64,000 bases of DNA from Pseudomonas fluorescens (GTDB lineage Bacteria; Pseudomonadota; Gammaproteobacteria; Pseudomonadales; Pseudomonadaceae), in assembly GCF_902497785.1 (NCBI RefSeq), contig NZ_CABVHK010000014.1, forward strand, positions 62,001 through 126,000, read 5' to 3'. Below, one piece after another: positions 17,018-24,792 of this stretch. How positions within the stretch are numbered: position 1 is the first letter of the stretch; the number at the start of each line of letters is the position of its first letter. The position numbers were made by a program, and so were the translations under genes. Under the pieces are notes generated by a model, which saw only the letters and a program-made list of their open reading frames with translations, had not been told where the DNA came from and did no database searches.

Positions 17018-18259
17018 TTAGATCCAGGAGTGGCGAGCGGGCAATGTGCCGTTCAGGTGGTAAGCACCGACGGCGTGATACTTCCAGCGCACCGGGTCGT
17101 GCAGCGTGTGCACCCGCGCGTTGCGCCAGTGGCGATCGAGGTTGAACTCAGCGAGGGTGGCGCGGCTGCCGGCCAGTTCGAATAGCTTTTCGCTGGCCAG
17201 TAGCGAGATTTCGGTGGTCAGCACCTTGGCTTCGGCCACGGCGATCGAGGCGCGGGCGGCGGACTCGGCCGTCAGCGGCGCGGCGTTGACCTGATCCAGC
17301 ACCTGGCCGGCCCTGCGCAACAGCGCTTCGGCGGCGTGCAGTTCGATTTTCAGTTTGCCGATATCAGCGATCACGTACAGGTCATCGCTGGCCCGCTCGA
17401 CCTTGGCGTCGATCCATGGCCGGGCACGGGTTTTCACGAACTCGATGGCGTCGTCGATGGCCCCGCGAGCGATGCCGGCATCGATGGCCGCTTGAATCAG
17501 CTGCGACACGGCGCCCTGAATGTTCGGGGTGTCATTGATCTTCCAGTTATCCACCACCAGCTCGGCGTCGACCCGCACGTTGTTGAGCAAAACGGTGCCA
17601 CTGGCGGTGGTGCGTTGGCCGAAACCGGACCAGTCATCGACGATGCGCAGGCCCGGTGTGCCGCGACGAACGAAGGCCAGCACTTGCTTGTCGTCATCGT
17701 TCAACGCCTTGACCGCCACCCAGTGAGCGAACAGTGCCCCGGTGGAGTAGAACTTCTGCCCGCTGATGACAAAACCGTCGCCGTCGGCGGTGATTCTTGC
17801 CTTGAGTTCGAGGGTATTTTTGGTGCCGCGCTCAGGCCCTGCGTTACCGATGCGCCAGCCTTCAAGCACGCTTTTGAACAGCTGCTTTTTCTGCGCTTCA
17901 GTGGCACTGCCCAGCAGCAGATTGAGAATGCCGAAGTGGTTCTGCGGGATCTGGCCCAACGCCGGATCGACGGCGGAAATGATCGCGAAGACTTCAGCCA
18001 CGGTGACGAACGAAACCTGCGGGCCGCCGTATTCGCGCGGGATGGCAATGCTGCCCAGACCGCTGCGGGTGAACTGTTCAATTTCCGACCACGGCAGCTT
18101 GCGCTGCTGGTCACGCCTGGCCGCTTGCAGGCGGGCGACATGCGCCAGCTCGTGGGCGGCCTTGATGGCTTGCGCGTCGTTGCGCAAGACCTGTGCGGGC
18201 AACAACAACGGGGCGATGTCCAGATCACTCTGAACAATTGCATCTGCCAGACTGGACAT
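17018..18259 (-). CDS. sfnB: SfnB-family oxidoreductase, second copy
   Basis: 413 residues; ATG at 18257-18259 after AAGGAGC. Same architecture as the downstream paralogue: IAIPREYGGPQVS, GLRIVDDWSGFGQRTTASGTV and the shared C-terminal motif DRHWRNARVHTLHDPVRWKYHAVG. Long identical stretches at the C terminus and scattered divergence elsewhere indicate an old tandem duplication. It is the first gene of the probable operon sfnB-sfnB-monooxygenase, which reads on toward metQNI. The substrate is unknown; it is probably an oxygenase or oxidase step in mobilising sulfur from an organic source. Confidence 0.88.
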   Translation of the reverse strand: MSSLADAIVQSDLDIAPLLLPAQVLRNDAQAIKAAHELAHVARLQAARRDQQRKLPWSEIEQFTRSGLGSIAIPREYGGPQVSFVTVAEVFAIISAVDPALGQIPQNHFGILNLLLGSATEAQKKQLFKSVLEGWRIGNAGPERGTKNTLELKARITADGDGFVISGQKFYSTGALFAHWVAVKALNDDDKQVLAFVRRGTPGLRIVDDWSGFGQRTTASGTVLLNNVRVDAELVVDNWKINDTPNIQGAVSQLIQAAIDAGIARGAIDDAIEFVKTRARPWIDAKVERASDDLYVIADIGKLKIELHAAEALLRRAGQVLDQVNAAPLTAESAARASIAVAEAKVLTTEISLLASEKLFELAGSRATLAEFNLDRHWRNARVHTLHDPVRWKYHAVGAYHLNGTLPARHSWI

Positions 18260-18520
18260 CAGTGCCGCTCCTTGGCTGCACGCAATGCCCTGGCGATCTG
18301 CACTGGGGTGATTGTGTTCCGGACCATACCTACCTCACATCTCATGGGATCGCCGCGAGGGTGGCGGCGAAAGAAAACAAGAATGTCCGGTGGTCCGGTG
18401 CATATACCCTAAACGTGTGTAAAAAATTAATAAACTAACTTTTAGGAATATGAATAGAAGTGTGTCGTGCGCAACTGTATGCAGGGCAACACTTTGTCTT
18501 TGTAGCAACAGACACACTTC
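18260..18520. promoter_or_regulatory. Promoter/leader region of the sfnB operon
   Basis: The first 180 bases contain an AT-rich block (18405-18450), a perfect 7-bp-arm hairpin TCGCCGC/GCGGCGA (18350-18370) and a direct repeat TCCGGTGG/TCCGGTGC at about 18385-18400. All lie on the 5' side of the first sfnB gene (minus strand). I see no convincing sigma54 -24/-12 element. Sulfur-responsive control (CysB or SfnR type) is expected for this gene family but I cannot point to a certain site. Confidence 0.4.
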
Positions 18521-18621
18521 TGTAGGGAGCGAGCTTGCTCGCGATGGGCGTTAACGATGACGTGGGTTTCCTGGAGGATCACGGCGTCCCTGAGTCCATC
18601 GCGAGCAAGCTCGCTCCTACA
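18521..18621. repeat. REPIN, class A
   Basis: GTAGGGAGCGAGCTTGCTCGCGATGG at left and the complement ending GCTCCTACAG at right. The right unit contains the stop codon (18617-18619) of the adjacent minus-strand gene. Confidence 0.9.
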
Positions 18622-19336
18622 GAGGGCGGGCTTTTGTGCATCCTATTTTCAAGTTGCGGGCCGGCGCCCAACGGGAGTTGTTGCCCACCCGGTCGAGGAT
18701 GCAGTAGGTCACCTCCAGCCGCAGGTCTTCGCCCGCTTCGACAATGATTGCCGGCGGCACCCAGACTTGCACCGGCTGGCCGACATCGCCGGCCTTGAGT
18801 CGTGGCAGGTCCATCCGCGCATCGCCCCAGCGCAACGTGATCTCGTCGTCTACAGCCATGTTCAGGTACGGCTCGATGGTCAGGGGAACACCGCGCTTGA
18901 TCTGGTTCGGGTTGACTCCCTGACGTCGAATGGCCTCGGGAATAATCACCGGTGCCAGGCTCTGGTTTTCGTCAGCGTACAAGGTAGAAGGCTGGCCTCC
19001 CGGGCAGTTCAGCTTGATCTGCACTCGGGTTGTCGGCGACAGCGCGGGCTCTTGGCCGACCTGCATGAGCCGGTAGTGAATGCGCGAGGAGCCATTGGCG
19101 ATAAAGCTTTGCGGTACGCGCAGGCTGACGGCTTTCCCGACGTCGTGGGTATTCAACACCCTGGAGGCCACGTAGCAGTTATCCCAGAACAACTCGATCA
19201 GGTCGCCTTCGTCCATGTCGGGGTAAGGCGCCACATCGATCAGCAGACGAGCCGCCGACGTCACGTTGATGCCGCTTTTGTGGGATTGCGCCACGGTCGG
19301 TGCCGCAAGTTCTTTTTTGTTCGAGATGTTTTGCAT
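18617..19336 (-). CDS. Two-repeat beta-rich protein of unknown function
   Basis: 239 residues; the ATG at 19334-19336 follows AAGGAG. No signal peptide is visible. It contains two copies of one ~80-residue unit (about 33-111 and 152-233). Paired segments are VAPYPDMDEGDLIELFWDN / IEPYLNMAVDDEITLRWGD, then DVGKAVSLRVP / DVGQPVQVWVP, then SRIHYRLMQVGQEPALSPTTRVQIKLNC / LRLEVTYCILDRVGNNSRWAPARNLKIGC. The alternating hydrophobic pattern suggests two Ig-like beta-sandwich domains. Such modules occur singly or in tandem in pseudomonad proteins of unknown role. I cannot name a function. The stop codon lies in a REP unit. Confidence 0.65.
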   Translation of the reverse strand: MQNISNKKELAAPTVAQSHKSGINVTSAARLLIDVAPYPDMDEGDLIELFWDNCYVASRVLNTHDVGKAVSLRVPQSFIANGSSRIHYRLMQVGQEPALSPTTRVQIKLNCPGGQPSTLYADENQSLAPVIIPEAIRRQGVNPNQIKRGVPLTIEPYLNMAVDDEITLRWGDARMDLPRLKAGDVGQPVQVWVPPAIIVEAGEDLRLEVTYCILDRVGNNSRWAPARNLKIGCTKARPL

Positions 19337-19833
19337 GGGTTTCTCCTTGACGTCTTGCAGCGAAGTCCATTTCAGGAATATAAAAAATGCGATTCACGAA
19401 CAGCAAAACCGTTCATTACATGTATTTAAATAATAATGGGGCGTGATGAGTTTCGATTGCTGGAGACTAGATAAGAGTGCGCTCCATTGGGTGTCAATAG
19501 AGCGCATTAGTTAAAAGCAGGATCTGGCGTTATTCAGAAAGCTCCTACGTCTCGAAGTTAATAAACTACGTTGCCCTGTCGAATATTGCCGGCAAAACAA
19601 GCGGTTTTCGCCTTGGTGGCGCGGAGGTTACCCATGTCTCACCACATTTCAGGCGAGATCATAGTAAAGACGTTCAGTCGGTTACAGGGCGTACATATGT
19701 ACCGCAGCTTCTGACAAGAAGTTGTCTATCGTGCGGACACATTTATATAGATTCAGTTTTGTTCGATAGGCGAGGGGGGGTGAAGACGGGGGCACTTCCA
19801 TCCATGGAAGTTACGCGGCGGTGCGCATGTGTT
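19337..19833. other. AT-rich intergenic region, 497 bases
   Basis: It holds the promoter side of the two-repeat gene and the 3' flank of tcyN. A GCGCTC...GAGCGC dyad at about 19477-19505 has no T-run. One small frame (19634-19714) is listed separately. No terminator, RNA gene or REP unit is visible. The lower GC content resembles the Rhs-like patch. Confidence 0.5.
19634..19714 (+). CDS. Possible 26-residue peptide with strong RBS
   Basis: ATG at 19634 preceded by GGAGGTTACCC, an excellent Shine-Dalgarno match at good spacing; the peptide starts MSHHISGEIIVKTFSR and ends YRSF before TGA. No family is recognised and no promoter is assigned. The RBS is the only reason to list it; chance is quite possible. 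Confidence 0.2.
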   Translation: MSHHISGEIIVKTFSRLQGVHMYRSF

Positions 19834-20589
19834 TCAGGCGTGAGTGTTATTCAGAAACTTGCTGAGAAACTGTTTTGTCCGTTCCTCTTTCGGGTTGGCA
19901 AACAATGCCTTCGCTTCACCTTGCTCGACGATTACACCCTTGTCGAAAAACACCACGCGGTTGGCCACGTCGCGGGCGAAGCCCATTTCGTGGGTGACGA
20001 TGACCATGGTGCGCTTCTCTTCGGCCAGGCTGCGGATGGTCGCCAGCACTTCGCCGACCAGCTCCGGGTCGAGCGCCGAGGTGGGTTCGTCGAACAGAAT
20101 CACCTCGGGCTCCATCGCCAGCGCACGGGCAATCGCGACACGCTGTTGCTGACCGCCGGACAGGCGTCGCGGGTAAGCGTCTTCCTTGCCAGCCAGGCCG
20201 ACCCTGGCCATGAGCTTTTTACCCAGGGCAACGGCGTCGGCGTGCGGCATCTTCTTGACGATGACCGGGCCTTCGATGACGTTTTCCAGGGCGGTGCGAT
20301 GGGGAAACAGGTTGAAGTTCTGGAACACGAAACCCACGTGCTGACGCAAACGACGCACCAGACTCTGCTGCTGGTTCAACGGACGGCTGCCATCGATCTC
20401 GATGTCACCGACCTTGATCCGGCCGCTGCTGGGTTCTTCGAGGAAATTCAGGCAACGCAGGAAGGTGGTTTTCCCCGAGCCGCTCGGCCCGATGATCGCC
20501 ACCACCTCGCCTTCCTTCACCTCCAGATCAATGCCGTTAAGCACTACTTGACCCTTGAACTGCTTTGTCAGTTTTTCCACGACAATCAT
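19834..20589 (-). CDS. tcyN: L-cystine ABC transporter ATP-binding protein
   Basis: 251 residues, the standard length for polar-amino-acid ABC ATPases. Walker A GPSGSGKT (34-41), Q-loop FQNFNLFPH, signature LSGGQQQR, Walker B VILFDEPTSALD and switch THEMGF are all present. It drives import of cystine with the permease and binding protein encoded just upstream. Four bases separate it from tcyL, so the three genes form one unit, tcyJ-tcyL-tcyN. The cystine assignment comes from the neighbouring D-cysteine desulfhydrase gene and close resemblance to E. coli FliY-YecS-YecC. Confidence 0.9.
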   Translation of the reverse strand: MIVVEKLTKQFKGQVVLNGIDLEVKEGEVVAIIGPSGSGKTTFLRCLNFLEEPSSGRIKVGDIEIDGSRPLNQQQSLVRRLRQHVGFVFQNFNLFPHRTALENVIEGPVIVKKMPHADAVALGKKLMARVGLAGKEDAYPRRLSGGQQQRVAIARALAMEPEVILFDEPTSALDPELVGEVLATIRSLAEEKRTMVIVTHEMGFARDVANRVVFFDKGVIVEQGEAKALFANPKEERTKQFLSKFLNNTHA

Positions 20590-20593
20590 GGGG

Positions 20594-21259
20594 TCAGGAC
20601 TCCTGGTCGTGCCGATTGACCCGTGCTTCCAACTGGTTCTGCAGGTGCGACAGCACCGTGGCCAGAACCCAGTAGATCAGCGCGGCGGCAAGGTACATGG
20701 TGAACACTTCGAAGGTGCGCGCTGTGATCAGCTGCGCCTGACGGAACAGCTCCGGCACCTGGATGGTGGCGGCCAGCGCGGTGTCCTTTACCAGCGAAAT
20801 GAAGCTGTTACCCAGCGGCGGCAATGCGGTGCGCATCGCTTGTGGGATGATGGCCCGGCGCAGGGTCTGCGCACGGGTCATGCCAATGCTGGCGGCAGCT
20901 TCCCACTGACCGCGCTCGATGGAGCTGATCGCGGAACGCAGGATTTCACAGGCGTAAGCGGCCATGTTCAGCGAGAAGCCGATCAGGGCCGCCGGCAGCG
21001 GATCGAGTTCCATACCCAATTGCGGCAAGCCGTAATAGATCACGAACAGTTGCACCAGCAACGGCGTGCCGCGAAAGAACGACACGTAGATGCGGGCGAT
21101 CCAGCTGACCAGCTTGAAGCGCGACAGGCGCATCAGTGCCAGGCCGAAGCCCAGCATGAGGCCGAAGAACATCCCGCCCAGGCTCAAGATGACCGTGTAG
21201 TAGGCCCCCTTGAGCAGGAACGGCAGGGAGTCCAGTGCGAGTTGGAAAGCTTCTTCCAT
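20594..21259 (-). CDS. tcyL: L-cystine ABC transporter permease
   Basis: 221 residues with about five membrane segments and the amino-acid permease EAA loop (QWEAAASIGMTRAQTLRRAIIPQA). The N-terminal stretch (LPFLLKGAYYTVILS) and SFFRGTPLLVQLF are hallmarks of HisM/GlnP-type permeases. A homodimer forms the inner-membrane channel. Its ATG overlaps the tcyJ stop by one base. Confidence 0.9.
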   Translation of the reverse strand: MEEAFQLALDSLPFLLKGAYYTVILSLGGMFFGLMLGFGLALMRLSRFKLVSWIARIYVSFFRGTPLLVQLFVIYYGLPQLGMELDPLPAALIGFSLNMAAYACEILRSAISSIERGQWEAAASIGMTRAQTLRRAIIPQAMRTALPPLGNSFISLVKDTALAATIQVPELFRQAQLITARTFEVFTMYLAAALIYWVLATVLSHLQNQLEARVNRHDQES

Positions 21260-22053
21260 TACTGAGTAACGTCAGCGCTGAAGTATTTTTCCGAAAGCTT
21301 TTTCAGCGTTCCATCGGCACGCAGCTTGTCGATGGCTTTGTTCACCGCAGCCAGCAGTTCAGGCTCGCCTTTGCGCAGAGTAATACCGGCTTCCTGACGG
21401 GAGAACGCTTCGCCGGCGGCAACAGTGTCCTTGGCCTTCCTGGCGTATTCGAGTGCGGCGAGGCGATCGATCAGAATGGCGTCAATGCGGCCGACGCGCA
21501 GATCCTGGAACTTGGTCGGATCATCGTCATAGGTCTTGATGATCGCTTTCGGCTGGTTGTCCTTGAGCCATTGCTCGTAGTTGGTCCCCAGACCAACGCC
21601 GACTTTCTTGCCCGCCAGATCGTCAGCAGTCTTGATGGTGTCTTTGTTCTTGGTCAGAACCAGTGCCTGAATCCCGGAGACAGTGTACGGCTCGGAGAAG
21701 TCATACTTCTTCTTGCGCTCTTCGGAGATGGTCACCTGGTTGATCACCGCGTCCAGACGCTTGGATTCCAGCGCCGCAAGGATGCCGTCCCATTTGGTCG
21801 GTTGCAGCTTGACCTTCACGCCCAGTTCTTTGGCCAGGGCTTCGGAGAATTCGACTTCGAAGCCGGCCAGTTTGCCGTCGGCGTCGACGAAACTGAACGG
21901 TGGATAAGTACCTTCCAGACCGACGTTGATCACGCCCGCGTCCTTGATTTTTTGCAGTTGCTCACCGGCAACCGCTTGCCCCAGCAGACCGGCGCTCAGC
22001 GCCAGGCCCAGCGAACCTACCAGCAGATTTCGACGTAGTGCGGAAAAATTCAT
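21259..22053 (-). CDS. tcyJ: Cystine-binding periplasmic protein
   Basis: 264 residues with a signal peptide (1-29, ending AVAG or QAVA before GEQL) and the SBP_bac_3 fold of polar amino acid receptors: INVGLEGTYPPFSFVD, LAGFEVEFSEALAKELGV, LDAVINQVTISEERKKKYDFSEPY, and DRLAALEY. It binds cystine in the periplasm and delivers it to TcyL. First gene of tcyJLN; GGGGC lies before the ATG. The 200-base upstream region is AT-rich and is a plausible CysB-controlled promoter, though I cannot mark a definite site. Confidence 0.9.
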   Translation of the reverse strand: MNFSALRRNLLVGSLGLALSAGLLGQAVAGEQLQKIKDAGVINVGLEGTYPPFSFVDADGKLAGFEVEFSEALAKELGVKVKLQPTKWDGILAALESKRLDAVINQVTISEERKKKYDFSEPYTVSGIQALVLTKNKDTIKTADDLAGKKVGVGLGTNYEQWLKDNQPKAIIKTYDDDPTKFQDLRVGRIDAILIDRLAALEYARKAKDTVAAGEAFSRQEAGITLRKGEPELLAAVNKAIDKLRADGTLKKLSEKYFSADVTQ

Positions 22054-22257
22054 GACAAGCCCCTGTGTTTTCTTATGAAGACGCTTTTAGGAATGTTGGC
22101 AAAATCGGGATTTGGACGACTGCGATATCCTGCCCTAAAGCAGCGTATGCGTCTCGCTCCAAATTCGCCTGCGGCGTGACTATATGATGGCTTTTTTAGA
22201 TGAGAAAATAATAAATATAGAGATAGTTATTCTATCTGGAAATATATGGTGTCTGAT

Positions 22258-22332
22258 TAAAAGATCGCAGCCTTCGGCAGCTCCTACGGGGGCCGCGCAG
22301 TGTAGGAGCTGCCGGAGGCTGCGATCAGTTGA
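22258..22332. repeat. REPIN, class B
   Basis: AAAAGATCGCAGCCTTCGG unit and inverse, 15-20 bases apart, between tcyJ and dcyD; ends 8 bases from the dcyD stop codon. Confidence 0.88.
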
Positions 22333-22340
22333 CCTTTGCC

Positions 22341-23333
22341 TTACAGCGACGCTGTATACGCAAACAACGCTGGCGCCCCGCCGGTGTGCAGGAAGATGAT
22401 CGGCCCCTCATCAAACCGCTGACGCCCGATCCCGTCGAGCAAGCCCGCCATGGCCTTGCCCGTGTACACCGGATCCAGCAGCAACCCTTCCTGGCTCGCC
22501 AGCAGCTTCAGCGCCGACAGCGTTCCGGCATTCGGCTCGCCATAACGCGGGCCGAAATACTCGTCCCATAACTCGACCTTGAAACTGGCCGGCAAGTTCA
22601 CGTCCAACAGCGCTGCCGTGCGCTCGGCGAGGCCTTGAACCTTCGGCCGTTGATCTTCCTCGCTGCGCGAAACCGTCACACCAATCACTGGCAAATCCGG
22701 CAGTACTTCGCTCAGCGCGAGTGCCAGGCCGCTGTGGGTCCCGGCGCTGCCCGAGGCCAGAACCACCGCAGCGAAGGTCAGCCCGGTGTCCTTGATCTGC
22801 TCGGCCAGTTCCAATCCTGCGCGCACATAACCCAAGGCGCCCAATGCGTTCGAGCCGCCGATCGGCACGAGATACGGCTTCTTGCCATTGCTGCGCAGGC
22901 GCGCGGCCAGCGCTTCCAGTTGTTCGTCCGCATTGTCGAGGTTTTCTACCAGCTCAACCTTGGCGTCGAACAAGTCCAGCAGCAGCCGATTGCCGTTGCC
23001 GACGTAGTTGGCGTCGTCGGTGCCCAGAGGATTCTCCAGCAACGCGACGCAACCCAGACCCAGCCTGGCCGCAAGAGCGGCGGTCTGACGTACGTGGTTG
23101 GACTGAAGGGCGCCCGCAGTGATCAGCGTATCCGCGCCTTGAGCCAGCGCATCGGCGCCCAGGTATTCGAGTTTGCGCAGCTTGTTGCCGCCCATCGCGA
23201 GCGGCGTCAGGTCGTCGCGTTTCACGTACACATCGCGGCCCAGCCAGGTCGACAGGCGTTCGAGTTTTTCCAGAGGGGTCGGGTGGCCGAGCAGATCGAG
23301 GCGGTCGAAACGGGCGAGCTGTTGTTTGATCAT
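22341..23333 (-). CDS. dcyD: D-cysteine desulfhydrase
   Basis: 330 residues from the ATG at 23331-23333, which places MIKQQLARFDRLDLLGHPTPLE at the start as in the family; an upstream extension is not conserved-looking. PLP enzyme of the ACC deaminase/DcyD group; the PLP lysine is K51 in MGGNKLRKLEY. LITAGALQSNHVRQTAA and GGSNALGALGYV are cofactor and substrate loops. Near the C terminus DPVYTGKAM has Thr where ACC deaminases have Glu (DPVYEGK), which argues for D-cysteine desulfhydrase over ACC deaminase. It converts D-cysteine to pyruvate, H2S and ammonia. Next to the cystine importer, as in many enterobacteria and pseudomonads. Confidence 0.9.
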   Translation of the reverse strand: MIKQQLARFDRLDLLGHPTPLEKLERLSTWLGRDVYVKRDDLTPLAMGGNKLRKLEYLGADALAQGADTLITAGALQSNHVRQTAALAARLGLGCVALLENPLGTDDANYVGNGNRLLLDLFDAKVELVENLDNADEQLEALAARLRSNGKKPYLVPIGGSNALGALGYVRAGLELAEQIKDTGLTFAAVVLASGSAGTHSGLALALSEVLPDLPVIGVTVSRSEEDQRPKVQGLAERTAALLDVNLPASFKVELWDEYFGPRYGEPNAGTLSALKLLASQEGLLLDPVYTGKAMAGLLDGIGRQRFDEGPIIFLHTGGAPALFAYTASL

Positions 23334-23523
23334 GGGTCCGTACTGGCGGTGGGGGATGTCAGGACTATAGGCACGGCTATTAGCATGGGCAACCGCCATT
23401 CACATATATCTAAAAGTGCTGAGCACAGCACAATCGGTTCTTGCTTCGGCTTCGTGACCTTGCCGTAGAGTAAGCGCCGTCAGCGCGGCCAGACAGTCCG
23501 GCCGCCGCAGTGGAGTTTTTACC

Positions 23524-24444
23524 GTGAGCGAGCGTTCCAGTCATTGGCAATTGCAGACCATCGTCAGCCAGCTGCGCACGGCGCGTGACCAATGGCGCGC
23601 GCAAAACGGCCGTGCCAGCGGCGAGCAGGGCGGTCGTGAATTGCCCTCGCGCGCCGCCATGGCGGAGATCCTTGAGGCGCTGTGCGGGGCGTTGTTTCCG
23701 ATGCGCCTCGGACCGGTGGATTTGCGCGAAGAGAGTGAGGACTTCTACGTGGGTCACACGCTGGACGTTGCACTGAATGCCTTGCTGGCTCAGGCGCGTC
23801 TTGAACTGCGCTACGCCGCCCGCCACAGCGCCGAGGCCGACACTGAAGTCGAGGCCAAGACCATCCAGATCATCCAGGACTTTGCCCTCGCATTGCCAGG
23901 GTTGCGCAGCCTGCTGGACACCGACGTGCTCGCGGCCTATCACGGTGACCCGGCCGCCCGCAGCGTCGATGAAGTATTGCTGTGCTATCCGGGGATTCTG
24001 GCGGTGATTCACCATCGCCTCGCACACCATTTGTACCGCGCCGGGCTGCCGCTGCTGGCGCGGATCAGCGCCGAAATCGCCCACTCGGCGACCGGTATCG
24101 ACATTCACCCGGGCGCGCAAATCGGCCGTAGCTTCTTTATTGATCACGGGACGGGCGTGGTGATCGGCGAAACCGCGATCATCGGTGAGCGTGTGCGGAT
24201 TTATCAGGCCGTCACCCTGGGCGCCAAACGCTTCCCGGCGGATGAAGACGGCCAACTGCAGAAGGGCCATCCGCGGCATCCGATTGTTGAGGACGATGTA
24301 GTGATTTATGCCGGCGCGACTATTCTGGGACGCATCACCATTGGCAAGGGCTCGACCATTGGCGGCAACGTCTGGCTGACCCGCAGCGTGCCGGCGGGAT
24401 GCAACCTGACGCAGGCGAATCTGCAGCATGATGACGGGACGTAG
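23524..24444 (+). CDS. epsC: Serine O-acetyltransferase, EpsC/CysE type
   Basis: 306 residues starting at GTG 23524, with GGAG 8 bases upstream. It has an N-terminal helical domain (~1-170) and a C-terminal left-handed beta-helix of hexapeptide repeats (ATGIDIHPGAQIGRSFFIDHGTGVVIGETAIIGERVRIYQ), including the catalytic His in IDHGTG. It makes O-acetylserine from serine and acetyl-CoA, the acceptor for sulfide in cysteine synthesis. Divergent from dcyD across a 190-base gap, linking sulfide release with its reassimilation. It is a second SAT type compared with the short CysE near isc genes in pseudomonads. The stop TAG is formed by the start of a REP unit. Confidence 0.9.
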   Translation: MSERSSHWQLQTIVSQLRTARDQWRAQNGRASGEQGGRELPSRAAMAEILEALCGALFPMRLGPVDLREESEDFYVGHTLDVALNALLAQARLELRYAARHSAEADTEVEAKTIQIIQDFALALPGLRSLLDTDVLAAYHGDPAARSVDEVLLCYPGILAVIHHRLAHHLYRAGLPLLARISAEIAHSATGIDIHPGAQIGRSFFIDHGTGVVIGETAIIGERVRIYQAVTLGAKRFPADEDGQLQKGHPRHPIVEDDVVIYAGATILGRITIGKGSTIGGNVWLTRSVPAGCNLTQANLQHDDGT

Positions 24445-24536
24445 GAGCTGTCGAGTGAAACGAGGCTGCGATCTTTTCGAGCACCACCTCACATCAAAGT
24501 CAAAAGATCGCAGCCTCGTTTCACTCGGCAGCTCCT
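24441..24536. repeat. REPIN, class B
   Basis: GTAGGAGCTGTCGAGTG unit at the left (it provides the epsC stop codon) and its inverse ending CAGCTCCTAC at the right. Confidence 0.9.
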
Positions 24537-24565
24537 ACGGCCAGCTCCTACGGCCAGCTCCTGCC
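24531..24565. repeat. 13-bp tandem repeat at REPIN edge
   Basis: GCTCCTACGGCCA occurs at 24531-24543 and 24544-24556, followed by a partial third copy (GCTCCTGCC). The unit is the outer end of the neighbouring REP plus five flanking bases, so it looks like slippage expansion of a REP end. Confidence 0.85.
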
Positions 24566-24671
24566 TTGCGTTCCAGCAAAAACCTGCGAAACCCCACGTC
24601 ATACCCTTCCTTGAGCTAGCGTACAAACAGTACCGCCGAGCCTTGCGATTAGTCCTTAGCGCCCTATCCAT

Positions 24672-24701
24672 GTTTAACTTGAACGCTCATTCAAGTTAAA
24701 C
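24672..24701. promoter_or_regulatory. BetI-like operator upstream of betT
   Basis: Perfect palindrome with 12-bp arms GTTTAACTTGAA (24672-24683) and TTCAAGTTAAAC (24690-24701) around CGCTCA. The core TTGAACG..CATTCAA resembles BetI (TetR family) boxes that control choline transport genes. It lies 91 bases before the betT ATG, a suitable distance for promoter control. The dyad is certain; BetI as the regulator is inference, since betI is not in the window. Confidence 0.75.
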
Positions 24702-24792
24702 CGCCGGTTTGCTGCCCGCTCACAACAGGAGGCTTGCCCTTGCCGAGTCCGTTATTGATTGCCCGGTTTCATTCCCTTGAGGCGCACCTTTC

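Noticed and set aside
18260..18440. Sigma54 promoter for the sfnB operon
   Set aside because: No TGGCAC-N5-TTGC match with correct spacing was found by reading the region.
22341..23333. ACC deaminase as an alternative name for dcyD
   Set aside because: The DPVYTGK loop has Thr where ACC deaminases have Glu, and the cystine transporter is adjacent.
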